Below are positions 33,562 to 41,033 of a stretch of 64,000 nucleotides of DNA, one piece after another. The notes below the pieces were generated by a model. The model did not search any database and was not told the origin of the DNA. It saw only the letters and a program-made list of their open reading frames with translations. The first letter of the stretch is position 1. Each line of letters opens with the position of its first letter. A program made the translations under genes and the position numbers. Origin of the DNA: Chloroflexota bacterium (GTDB lineage: Bacteria; Chloroflexota; Chloroflexia; Thermomicrobiales; JADLAZ01); assembly GCA_020849725.1 (NCBI GenBank), contig JADLAZ010000160.1, forward strand, positions 62,001 through 126,000, in the 5' to 3' direction.

Positions 33562-34782
33562 TCACGATGTTGGTCGCGGGGTGGGTGGCGGGTACCGCCG
33601 CTCGTACAGCTCGCGGCCGAGCGTGCCGAGCGTCACACCGCTGCGGCCGGGGTGCTGCTCGAAGCGTGCTCGCTCGAAATACTGCACCGTCGCGCTGCCG
33701 TCACGCGTCTCGGCCGTGATCGGCAGCCCGAAGATGGCCAGGCCGCCCTTCTCCTCCCAATAGCGCCGGAATGGGCCGGTGATGGCCTGCCCTGTCTCGG
33801 GGAAGAAGCGCGCATCGCCACCCGGGTCGACGCGGGACGGATCGGGCTGGCGCGCCTCACGGCCGACGAGGCCGAGCTGGACCTCGCTCAGCAGACCGTC
33901 GCGGCTGGGCTGATACTCGAAGCGCGCCCGCTCAAAGTACTGAACGGTGGCGTTCCCCTCCCGCACCTCGTCGCTGATCGGCAGGCCAAAGATCTCCAGA
34001 CCACCCTTTTCCTGCCAGAAGCGCCGGAAGCCGCCGCCGATCGCCTTGCCCGTCTGCTCGAACGCCAGCAGCTCGCGCGGGTCGGGCACCGTGAACAGCC
34101 AGGCACGCATGCCACGGTCGCCGTCGCGGTCAGTCACCGCCAGCCGGGCCTCGTGTCGGCCCGGCTTCAGATCGAGCCGGGTAGCGACGGTGGCGCGCGT
34201 CGCGGCAGCCGGTTCCACCGTCACCGGCATCGGTTGGCCGTCCAGCTCCAGCATCGCGCTGGCGATCGGAGCGTCGGCCTGCACGATCGCGCTCAGCCGC
34301 AGCCCGCCGGCCGGGCCGTAGCCACCCTCGGGCGGCTGCAGCTCGCTGAACACCGGCGCCGACAGGGCCGGGTCGATGCGGAAACGCCAGTCCCGGCTCG
34401 TCTGCCGGCCATGCACGTCACGCGCCAGCAGGCTGACCCGTTGCTCGCCGTTGCGCGACGCCTGCTCCAACCCAGCGTCGCGCAGCGTGTAGCTGATCTT
34501 CCAGCGGCGTGCGTCCAGCCGCTCATGCAGCGGCGTGACCTCGGCGTCGTCGAGGCGCAGGCTCACCCGCTGCAGGGGTTGCTCGCCGCTGACCTCGGCG
34601 CTGATGGTGAGTGGCCGCAGCGGCAGCCGCGCGCCATCAGCCGGCGCGACCGCGCTGATCGTCACCATCCCCGCGCCGGGCGCCGGTCGCAGCGCCGCCG
34701 GCACGGCCGCCGCCACCAGCAGCCCCAGGACGATGATCACGCCCACCGTCAGCAGTGGCCAGTAGGCCGGACGCACGCGCAC
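33562..34782 (-). CDS. membrane-anchored surface protein with two C-terminal repeats
   Basis: About 406 residues: one N-terminal transmembrane helix (YWPLLTVGVIIVLGLLVA), Ig-like beta regions (about 40-255), then two tandem repeats of about 65 residues. Each repeat has ETGxAI or QTGKAI, FRRxWxEKGGLxIFGLPI and NATVQYFERARFE or SATVQYFERARFE. The W-G-x-P / VQYF pattern also occurs in the N-terminal modules of the two glycosidases here, so it is probably a cell-surface or glycan-binding module. The start is uncertain: TATGAT at 34824-34829 (complement) puts the transcript start next to the ATG at 34818, so I prefer the GTG at 34782. Confidence 0.75.
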   Translation of the reverse strand: MRVRPAYWPLLTVGVIIVLGLLVAAAVPAALRPAPGAGMVTISAVAPADGARLPLRPLTISAEVSGEQPLQRVSLRLDDAEVTPLHERLDARRWKISYTLRDAGLEQASRNGEQRVSLLARDVHGRQTSRDWRFRIDPALSAPVFSELQPPEGGYGPAGGLRLSAIVQADAPIASAMLELDGQPMPVTVEPAAATRATVATRLDLKPGRHEARLAVTDRDGDRGMRAWLFTVPDPRELLAFEQTGKAIGGGFRRFWQEKGGLEIFGLPISDEVREGNATVQYFERARFEYQPSRDGLLSEVQLGLVGREARQPDPSRVDPGGDARFFPETGQAITGPFRRYWEEKGGLAIFGLPITAETRDGSATVQYFERARFEQHPGRSGVTLGTLGRELYERRYPPPTPRPTS

Positions 34783-34903
34783 CCCCGTCCCTGCTCCAGA
34801 CAGCATCAGACCCAACATCCGCCATCATACCGCGAAACGTGGGTGCTGGGCGCTGGCAGCATTGGCCGTGCGAAGTCGAAGCCAGCCAGCGATGAATCTC
34901 TCA

Positions 34904-34928
34904 CCCTCACCCATAGCGGTGGGCGAGG
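34904..34928. repeat. dispersed inverted repeat, related to 26771-26800
   Basis: CCCTCACCCA and TGGGCGAGGG form a nearly perfect 10-bp stem with one mismatch around TAGCGG. The CCCTCACCCA arm is shared with the perfect stem at 26771-26800, which points to a genome-wide short repeat. Confidence 0.45.
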
Positions 34929-34966
34929 GCGAGGAACCCTTCGCCCCCAGTTGCAGCCCCCAGCAG

Positions 34967-35584
34967 CTACGCTCGGCCGCGCAGCGCCTGCTCGAGCGCG
35001 GCCTGCCGCAGCGTGATCGTCAGATCGCCGCGCGTGCGCTCCAGGATGCCGCGCACAGAGTCGGTCGTCCGGCGCAGGCTCCCAGTGATAGCGTCGGGGT
35101 AGTCGATGCTGATCAGAAGGTTGTAAATATCGTCCATCACTGCCAGCATCTGCTCGCCGCGCTCCAGGCGCCCCTCGCGGATGATATCCAGCACGTGGCG
35201 GCGGATCTCACCGACGGTCTCGCCCATGCCGTTGAGATAGGCGGCATCCTCGACGCCAAGCGCCTCCGGAGTGGGCAGCCGCTCGCCAGCGATGATGGCG
35301 TAGAACAGCCGCGCCTCAGTGTACTCCTTCTGGGCGTCCTGGACATAGCCCGACCAGTGCAGCGCCGGAAAGGCGACCAGAGCCCCCCGCAGCGCAGCCA
35401 CCAGCCCACCGGCCTCGTCGCCCAGCCGCCGGGCTGTGTCGAAGTCGCCCCGATGCACCGCACGAATAGAGTTGGCCGACAGGCGCACGATCTGGCGAGC
35501 ATCGTCCAGCGCACGCTCGCGCGCCGCGTTGAGCGCGGCCATGCGCGCCTCGATCTCGACGGCGATCCCGGCGATATCGGCCAT
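34967..35584 (-). CDS. translin-family protein
   Basis: A 205-residue all-helical protein with the translin pattern: RQIVRLSANSIRAVHRGDF (about 30-48), YVQDAQKEYTEARLFYAII (about 79-97), YLNGMGETVGEIRRHVLDIIREG (about 116-138), VMDDIYNLL, and the ending ILERTRGDLT. Eukaryotic translin and archaeal homologs are oligomeric single-stranded nucleic-acid-binding proteins; translin with TRAX forms the C3PO RNase. Bacterial members are uncommon and of unknown job; some are mislabelled as haloacid dehalogenases. Catalytic acidic residues of TRAX are not clearly present. AAGGAG precedes the ATG. It is divergent from proC. Confidence 0.7.
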   Translation of the reverse strand: MADIAGIAVEIEARMAALNAARERALDDARQIVRLSANSIRAVHRGDFDTARRLGDEAGGLVAALRGALVAFPALHWSGYVQDAQKEYTEARLFYAIIAGERLPTPEALGVEDAAYLNGMGETVGEIRRHVLDIIREGRLERGEQMLAVMDDIYNLLISIDYPDAITGSLRRTTDSVRGILERTRGDLTITLRQAALEQALRGRA

Positions 35585-35767
35585 GACGCTCTCCTTCGCC
35601 GGTCCTCGCCGGCACGAGCAACCGCTGTCTCGCCCACGCCGGCGACGACGGCGGATGGCCGGCGCCGCTCACCCTCGGAGCGAGTCGACGGGGAACGATG
35701 CCAGTAGCCTGGATCATACCAGACCACCGGCGCCGGCCACGCGGTTCATCCCCCACGCGGCACGCGC

Positions 35768-35773
35768 TATCAT
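35768..35773 (+). promoter_or_regulatory. probable -10 box of proC
   Basis: TATCAT, with TTCATC 17 bp upstream (35745-35750), 55 bp before the proC ATG. On the other strand a TGGTATGAT extended -10 (35713-35718) faces the translin-like gene. Confidence 0.45.
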
Positions 35774-35827
35774 GCACTGGCCGGCGCCGCGCGCCGGGCT
35801 GACGGACACGATGCGAAAGGGCAGGCC

Positions 35828-36667
35828 ATGAGTCCGCTGCGCGACACGGTGACAGCCTTCATCGGCTGCGGTGCGATGGGTGAGGCGATGCTGGCCGGCA
35901 TGCTGACTCAGGGGTTGGTCACGCCGGAGCAGGTTGTTGCCAGCCACCCGCGCCCGGCCCGCCGCGATGAGCTGGCAACTCGCTATGGCGTGCGCGTCGA
36001 GGCGAGCAACCTGGCCGCCGCGGCCGCTGCTTCGGTCCTGGCCCTAACCGTCAAGCCGCAGGTGATGCCGGTCGTGCTGCGCGAGCTGCGCGGCGAACTG
36101 CGCTCCGACCAGGTCGTGCTGAGCATCAGCGCCGGCACCAGCATCGAGACACTGGCCACTGGCCTGCTGCACCCGGCCATCGTCCGCGCCATGCCCAACG
36201 CACCGGCCCAGATCGGCGCCGGCCTGACGGTCTGGATGGCGACACCCGAGGTCACCGAGCGCCAACGAGCACAGATCAGCCTGGTGCTGGCCGCGCTCGG
36301 CGCCGAGGTGCGCGTCGACGACGAGCGCCAGATCGCGATGGCAACGGCGCTGAGCGGCTCTGGCCCGGCCTACGTCTTCCTGGTGATGGAGGCGATGATC
36401 GATGCTGGCGTCCATCTCGGCTTCTCCCGCCGGCTGGCCGAGGAGCTAGTGGTGCAGACGATGCTCGGCTCGGCTCGCTTCGCTCAGGAGACTGGCAAGC
36501 ACCCGGCCGAGCTGCGCAACATGGTCACCTCACCCGGCGGCACGACGGCGGCCGCGCTCTACGAGATGGAGAAGGGCGGCCTGCGCACCGTCTTCTCCAA
36601 GGCCATCTACGCCGCCTACCGTCGCTCCCTGGACCTCAGCGGAGGCGACAGGCAGCGCAACGCATGA
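35828..36667 (+). CDS. proC: pyrroline-5-carboxylate reductase
   Basis: A 279-residue enzyme for the last step of proline synthesis, reducing 1-pyrroline-5-carboxylate with NAD(P)H. The Rossmann start is FIGCGAMGEAML; VRAMPNAPAQIGAG and the C-terminal signature region (ALSGSGPAYVFLVMEAM, then VTSPGGTTAAALYEMEKGG) are intact. Length is normal. The gene is preceded by a promoter-like region and followed, 85 bp on, by a Uma2 gene on the same strand. Confidence 0.95.
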   Translation: MSPLRDTVTAFIGCGAMGEAMLAGMLTQGLVTPEQVVASHPRPARRDELATRYGVRVEASNLAAAAAASVLALTVKPQVMPVVLRELRGELRSDQVVLSISAGTSIETLATGLLHPAIVRAMPNAPAQIGAGLTVWMATPEVTERQRAQISLVLAALGAEVRVDDERQIAMATALSGSGPAYVFLVMEAMIDAGVHLGFSRRLAEELVVQTMLGSARFAQETGKHPAELRNMVTSPGGTTAAALYEMEKGGLRTVFSKAIYAAYRRSLDLSGGDRQRNA

Positions 36668-36752
36668 GAGTACCATTGGGATGAAGGGCAGCCACGGGGC
36701 CTGCCCCGACGGAATGCCGACGGCGAACCGGCGACTGGCCACTGGAGGCCCG

Positions 36753-37325
36753 ATGATTGCCCACCCCCTGCCACCGACGCTGTCAGTCGAGGAATACCTC
36801 GAACTTGAGGCAAACAGCATCGTCAAGCACGAGTATCTCGACGGTCACGTGTATGCGCTGGCCGGCGGGTCGGTCGATCATGGCACGATCGCCGTCAACG
36901 CCGTGGCTGTGCTGCGCCCACAGGTGCGCGGCGGCCCGTGTCGCGTCTACAACTCAGACGTGAAGGTGCGTCTCGGCCCGGGTCGCTTCGTCTATCCGGA
37001 CGTGTCAATCAGTTGCGACCCGCGCGACCACGCTGATGGCCGCGCCCTGTTTATCAGCCATCCCCGCCTGATTGTCGAAGTGCTGACACCGCGCACCGTC
37101 GACTATGACCAGGGCGACAAGTTCGCCATGTACCGCGCGCTCGACAGCCTCGACACCTACGTGTTGATCGACGGCGAGCGCATGGCCGTCGAGGTGTGGA
37201 CCCGGCAACCCGATGGAACCTGGCACGCAACCCGATACGCTCCCGGCGACGAGGCGCCTTTGCCGACCATCGGCGGCCGCTGCCCCGTCACTGCCTTCTA
37301 CGAGGACACCGCGCTCACGTCCTGA
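36753..37325 (+). CDS. Uma2-family (DUF820) putative restriction-endonuclease-like protein
   Basis: A 190-residue protein with the Uma2 PD-(D/E)xK fold: SVEEYLELE at the start, HEYLDGHVYALAGG, FVYPDVSI (Asp), LIVEVLTPRT (Glu) and YDQGDKFAMYR (Lys). This family is expanded in cyanobacteria and Chloroflexota; physiological role is unclear and nuclease activity is predicted from fold only. GGAGG lies 5 nt before the ATG. The longer frame to 36681 starts in the spacer after proC and is rejected. Confidence 0.85.
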   Translation: MIAHPLPPTLSVEEYLELEANSIVKHEYLDGHVYALAGGSVDHGTIAVNAVAVLRPQVRGGPCRVYNSDVKVRLGPGRFVYPDVSISCDPRDHADGRALFISHPRLIVEVLTPRTVDYDQGDKFAMYRALDSLDTYVLIDGERMAVEVWTRQPDGTWHATRYAPGDEAPLPTIGGRCPVTAFYEDTALTS

Positions 37326-37366
37326 TCCGGCGACAACCATTCGTCCTGAAACAGCACCGTCCTTGC

Positions 37367-38314
37367 TCAGTGCGTGGCGCCGTCGCGCTCCAGGTCGTGG
37401 CTGTCGTCCGGCCGGGGCAGCGGCGGCGCGGCGGTGCGGCCGGGACGGAACGGGATCGCCAGGTTGAACAGGCGGCGCAGCATCGGCGGGTCGTGCGATA
37501 CGCCAGCCTGGCCGCGCCGCCGGAAGCTGGCGAACGCCTCCATCCAGTCCACCGGCCGCCCTCGTCGCGCCGCCTCGGCCGCCAGATGCTCTTGAATGTA
37601 GCAGTAGATGTCGGCGGTGCGCTTCTCCGGCCAATGACGGCGCAGGTTGGCCTTCCGGATCATCTCGGCCCGTGGCAGCCAGACGGTGATGAACCAGTCG
37701 CTGGCCGCCTCGTGGAGCGACACCACGCGCGCCGTACTCTCCCCCAGGTCGGCCCGGTAGTGCTCGATCTCCTCCAGCAACGTCGAATAGTGCCCCGGCT
37801 CCACCGCCCCGACCTGGGTGAGGCCGGTTGCCTCCTCGAAGGCGCGTCGCTCCAGGTAGACCCGCGCTGCTTCGGTGTCGCCGGCCGGCAGGAACTGCGT
37901 CACATGGGCGTCAGTCTCGCCGTCGTTGCCGGTCAACTCCTTCATCGCCGCCACCCGATGGTTGCCATCGACGACGTAGTAGTCGTAGCCCAGTTTGTAT
38001 AGCTCCACCGGCGGCAGCACGACGTCGCTCTTGAGCGTGGTCAGCACGCGGTCGTAGCGCTCGCGCCGGCGCCGCTGCCAGTGGTGGCCCGGCGGCTGGA
38101 AGTCCGGCCCCAGCTCGCGCGCCCGGCCGACACTGCCGACGATGCGGTCGAGCGGGACCGTGCGCAGCCCAAGCGGCCGCCGGTTGAGCGGTCCGTAGGC
38201 GCGGGCGTCCTCCTCGAAGCTGCGCACGTGCTGGTGACCCGGCCACAGGTTCGACAGGCGCTCCAGCACGCCCACGACCGGGCCAGAGGGCTCCTGTGAG
38301 ACGGGCTGCTCCAC
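37367..38314 (-). CDS. ParB/sulfiredoxin-like-fold protein
   Basis: A 315-residue protein. A ParB-like nuclease-fold core lies at about 50-110: VPLDRIVGSVGR, then VLPPVELYKLGYDYYVVDGNHRVAA, where GNHR matches the G-x-H/N-R catalytic loop of ParB/Srx folds. A helical C-terminal region follows (WLPRAEMIRKANLRRHWPEKRTADIYCYIQEHLAAEA). A DNA-binding or nucleotide-binding regulator is plausible; no ParA partner is adjacent, so chromosome partition is unlikely. The GTG at 38314 follows GGAGGA at 8 nt, and GATAAT upstream (near 38364) would put the transcript start next to the ATG at 38344, favouring the GTG. Confidence 0.7.
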   Translation of the reverse strand: MEQPVSQEPSGPVVGVLERLSNLWPGHQHVRSFEEDARAYGPLNRRPLGLRTVPLDRIVGSVGRARELGPDFQPPGHHWQRRRRERYDRVLTTLKSDVVLPPVELYKLGYDYYVVDGNHRVAAMKELTGNDGETDAHVTQFLPAGDTEAARVYLERRAFEEATGLTQVGAVEPGHYSTLLEEIEHYRADLGESTARVVSLHEAASDWFITVWLPRAEMIRKANLRRHWPEKRTADIYCYIQEHLAAEAARRGRPVDWMEAFASFRRRGQAGVSHDPPMLRRLFNLAIPFRPGRTAAPPLPRPDDSHDLERDGATH

Positions 38315-38394
38315 GGGTCCGGTCCTCCACGAGCGGGACGGCATCCCATAGTCATTATCGGATCGGTCCGGCCACGCTGCCGCAGGGACCGGAC

Positions 38395-38494
38395 GATCCG
38401 CAGATTTCGCAGATGACGCAGATTATTACTACACATTAGTAATAGTTTTGGTATTTCTATATCTAATCTGTGTCATCTGTGTAATCTGCGGATC
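38395..38494. mobile_element. AT-rich palindromic MITE-like element
   Basis: Arms of 31 bp (38395-38425 and 38464-38494), both built on GATCCGCAGATT, CAGATGAC and CAGATTA, pair with only three mismatches. The centre is AT-rich and carries a small stem ATTACTA/TAGTAAT. Its base composition is utterly unlike the flanks, pointing to recent arrival. No ORF. It lies between the divergent ParB-like and M42 genes and may affect their promoters. Confidence 0.65.
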
Positions 38495-38593
38495 ACTTCT
38501 TCCCCCTTCGCCCCGCTTGACCGGCCGCCAGCGGCTGCCTATGCTCGGGCCGCCCGCGGGTTGGCCGCGGCGTGAGACAGGAGCGTGGACGAC

Positions 38594-39646
38594 ATGGATC
38601 AGGACGCGCGGGCCTTTTTGATGGACCTGCTGGCGGCGACCGGGCCGGCCGGCTTCGAAGCGCCTGCCGCGCGCGTCTGGCGGGCGCGCGCCGCCGCGGC
38701 CGGGCTGGCGGTGGAGCACGATCGCGCCGGCAACAGCCTGGCCCGGCTGCCGGGACGCGGCGGCCCAAAGGTCGCCGTTGTCGGCCACATCGATGAGCTG
38801 GGCCTGATGGTCACCCACATCGACGGCGATGGCTTCCTCTGGTTCCGGCCCATTGGCGGCTGGGACGAGCAGGTGCTTCCTGGTCAGCGCGTGCGCGTGC
38901 TGACCCGTGACGGAGACGTCACTGGCCTGATCGGTCGCAAGCCGATCCACTTGATGCAGAGCGACGAGCGCGACAAGGTCGCCCGCGCCCGCGACCTCTG
39001 GATCGATATCGGCGCCCGTGACGGCGCTGAGGCCCGCGCCCGCGTTCGCATCGGCGATCCGGTCGTACTCGACCTAACGCCCGTCGAACTGCCGAACAAC
39101 CGGCTGGCCGGCCGGGCGATCGACAATCGCGTCGGCGCCTTCGTCGCACTGGAGACGCTCCGCGCCCTCCAGGCCGAGCCGCCCACCGCCGAGGTCGTCG
39201 CCATCGCGACCATCCAGGAGGAGATCGGCCTGGTCGGCGCGGCCATCAGCGGCGTCGCCGTCGCGCCAACCGTCGCCATCGCCGTCGATGTCACCTTCGC
39301 TACCGACGTGCCCAGCGCCGACAAGCGCGGCGAGGGCGAGCGCACGCTCGGCAGCGGCCCGGTGCTGTCGCGCGGCTCGGCCAGCCACCCGGTCATCTTC
39401 GAGCGGCTAGCGGCGGCGGCCGAGACGGCCGGCATCGCCACCACTATCGAGGCCAACCCGCGCGGCACCGGCACCGACGCCGATGCGCTGGCGCGCGCCG
39501 GCATCGCCTGTGGCGTCGTCTCGATCCCCAGCCGCTACATGCACACACCCAACGAGACCATCTGCCTCGACGACCTCGATGCCGCCATCTACCTCATCGC
39601 CGCCTTTATCCGCGCCATTGAGTTGGACGCTGATTTCCGCCCTTAG
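38594..39646 (+). CDS. M42-family aminopeptidase
   Basis: A 350-residue cocatalytic metallopeptidase. Metal and catalytic motifs: GHIDELGLMV (His65, Asp67), GRAIDNRVGAFV (bridging Asp), IQEEIGLVGA (catalytic Glu and metal Glu), AVDVTFATD (metal Asp) and YMHTPNE (last metal His). Relatives (PepA, FrvX, TET) are large self-assembled cytosolic complexes that trim peptides from the N-terminus. The ATG at 38594 lies 10 nt after AGGAG; an in-frame GTG at 38585 is too close to it. Confidence 0.92.
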   Translation: MDQDARAFLMDLLAATGPAGFEAPAARVWRARAAAAGLAVEHDRAGNSLARLPGRGGPKVAVVGHIDELGLMVTHIDGDGFLWFRPIGGWDEQVLPGQRVRVLTRDGDVTGLIGRKPIHLMQSDERDKVARARDLWIDIGARDGAEARARVRIGDPVVLDLTPVELPNNRLAGRAIDNRVGAFVALETLRALQAEPPTAEVVAIATIQEEIGLVGAAISGVAVAPTVAIAVDVTFATDVPSADKRGEGERTLGSGPVLSRGSASHPVIFERLAAAAETAGIATTIEANPRGTGTDADALARAGIACGVVSIPSRYMHTPNETICLDDLDAAIYLIAAFIRAIELDADFRP

Positions 39647-39671
39647 GGTGGGCACTGGGTGCTGGTGACCA

Positions 39672-39766
39672 TTCCCTGAGCGGAGCCGAAGGGAACAGGG
39701 CTTCGACGACGCTCAGCTAACGAGGGCTTCGGCTGCGTAGCTCGACCTGGGTGCAGTCGAAGCCAA
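39672..39766. repeat. dispersed repeat of the CTTCGACxxCGCTCAG type
   Basis: The spacer holds CCCTGAGCGGAGCCGAAGGG and then GCTTCGACGACGCTCAG and GTGCAGTCGAAGCC, partly complementary segments characteristic of short extragenic repeats seen in many genomes. They can fold together. No coding function is supported. Confidence 0.45.
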
Positions 39767-39795
39767 GGGCGGCGGGAAGAAGGGCCGCGTGGGAC

Positions 39796-39821
39796 GGGCG
39801 GGGCGCCGACTCGCCCCGCCC
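39796..39821. terminator. bidirectional hairpin, M42 peptidase / dehydratase
   Basis: GGGCGGGGCG (39796-39805) and CGCCCCGCCC (39812-39821) form a perfect 10-bp stem with a 6-nt loop, 5 bp outside the stop of the minus-strand dehydratase and between convergent genes. Confidence 0.65.
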
Positions 39822-39826
39822 ACCGA

Positions 39827-41017
39827 TCACTCCGGCGCTGTCCCCGCCCGCTCCTCCAGCCAATCGCGCGTCACCTCGATGCCGAAGCCGGGGGCGTCGG
39901 TCGGGCGGACGACACCGTTGCGGATGGGCACCGTGCCGGGCAGGACGACCATCTCCTCCAATGGCACGCCAGGTGGCGCGACGCCCTCGGAGCGCTCGCC
40001 CCAGGTGATGGCCGGCATCGCCAGCGCCAGATGCTGGCCATAGGGGTAGTTCATGCCGGCGTGGCCGATGACGGCCAGGCCGTGGGCCTCGGCCAGGTGG
40101 CAGATCTTGATCGAGGCGGTGATGCCACCGACCCAGAGAGCATCGGGCTGGAGGATATCAACCAGGCCGTGCGCTGCCGCGTGGGCGAACGGGTGGATGG
40201 TTGTCCAGTGCTCGCCGGTGGCCAGGATCGCGCCGGGCAGGCGCTGGCGCACGCGAGCATAGCCGTCCAGATCATCGGGCAGCAGGTAGTCCTCCAGCCA
40301 CTTGATGCGATAGGGGCGCAGCGCCTCCATCAGGCGCACGCTGTACTCGACATCGAGCGACATCCAGCCGTCGACCATCAACTCGACGTCCTGGCCGACC
40401 TGCTGGCGGGCGCGGGCGATGCGCTCCTCGTCCTGCCGCAGCCCTTCGAGGCCATGGCTGGGGCCGTGGCGCAGGAAGACCTTGACCGCCTTGAAGCCCA
40501 ACTCCAGGAACCAGGCCAGGCTGTGCTCGGTGCCGTAGGCGATATCGGTGTTGCTGGCGTAGCAGAAGATCTCCGACTTCTGCGGCCCGCCGAGCAACTC
40601 GTAGACCGGCCGGCCGAGCAACTTGCCCTTCAGATCCCACAGCGCGCAGTCAACGGCGCTGATGGCGTAGCTGGCCAGCCCCCCGCTGCCGTAGGGAGCC
40701 GAGGCGCGGCGCATCAGGTCCCAGTGCTTCTCGGTCGCCATGCAGTCCTGGCCGGCCAGCAGCGGCGCGAAATGGTCGTTGATGATGCGCTCGACCGGGC
40801 CGCCATGAATAGTGATGCCCAGGCCGAAGGTACCGTCGTCGGCAGTGACGACGCAGGCGGTGCGCGCCCACTGGCTGTGCCAGTCGACGCGGGTGAACTC
40901 TGGGTAGCGCGCCATCGGGCTGACGAAGCCGTCGGTCGGGTGGCGGGGCACGCGCGGCGGCGTCGTCGGCCGGGGTGTCAGGTCGATGGCAGCGGCGCGG
41001 ATGGACGCGATCTTCAC
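39827..41017 (-). CDS. enolase-superfamily sugar-acid dehydratase (RhamD-like)
   Basis: A 396-residue mandelate-racemase-group enzyme. Layout resembles L-rhamnonate dehydratase: HGPSHGLEGL, then metal ligands in ELMVDGWMSLDVEYS (Asp), IKWLEDYLLPDDLDGY (Glu) and ATGEHW (Glu), followed by ILQPDALWVGGITASIKI and the active-site His in VIGHAGMNYPYG. Such enzymes remove water from acid sugars to give 2-keto-3-deoxy acids. Activity on rhamnonate or a similar 6-carbon acid is likely by similarity but not proven. It is 16 bp downstream of the Gfo/Idh/MocA gene and co-transcribed with it. Confidence 0.85.
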   Translation of the reverse strand: MKIASIRAAAIDLTPRPTTPPRVPRHPTDGFVSPMARYPEFTRVDWHSQWARTACVVTADDGTFGLGITIHGGPVERIINDHFAPLLAGQDCMATEKHWDLMRRASAPYGSGGLASYAISAVDCALWDLKGKLLGRPVYELLGGPQKSEIFCYASNTDIAYGTEHSLAWFLELGFKAVKVFLRHGPSHGLEGLRQDEERIARARQQVGQDVELMVDGWMSLDVEYSVRLMEALRPYRIKWLEDYLLPDDLDGYARVRQRLPGAILATGEHWTTIHPFAHAAAHGLVDILQPDALWVGGITASIKICHLAEAHGLAVIGHAGMNYPYGQHLALAMPAITWGERSEGVAPPGVPLEEMVVLPGTVPIRNGVVRPTDAPGFGIEVTRDWLEERAGTAPE

Positions 41018-41033
41018 GCGGTCGTCTCCTCGC

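Noticed and set aside
37367..38314. ParB-like gene considered as chromosome partition ParB
   Set aside because: No ParA neighbour, no parS-like sites seen, and the C-terminal region does not resemble the ParB HTH domain.
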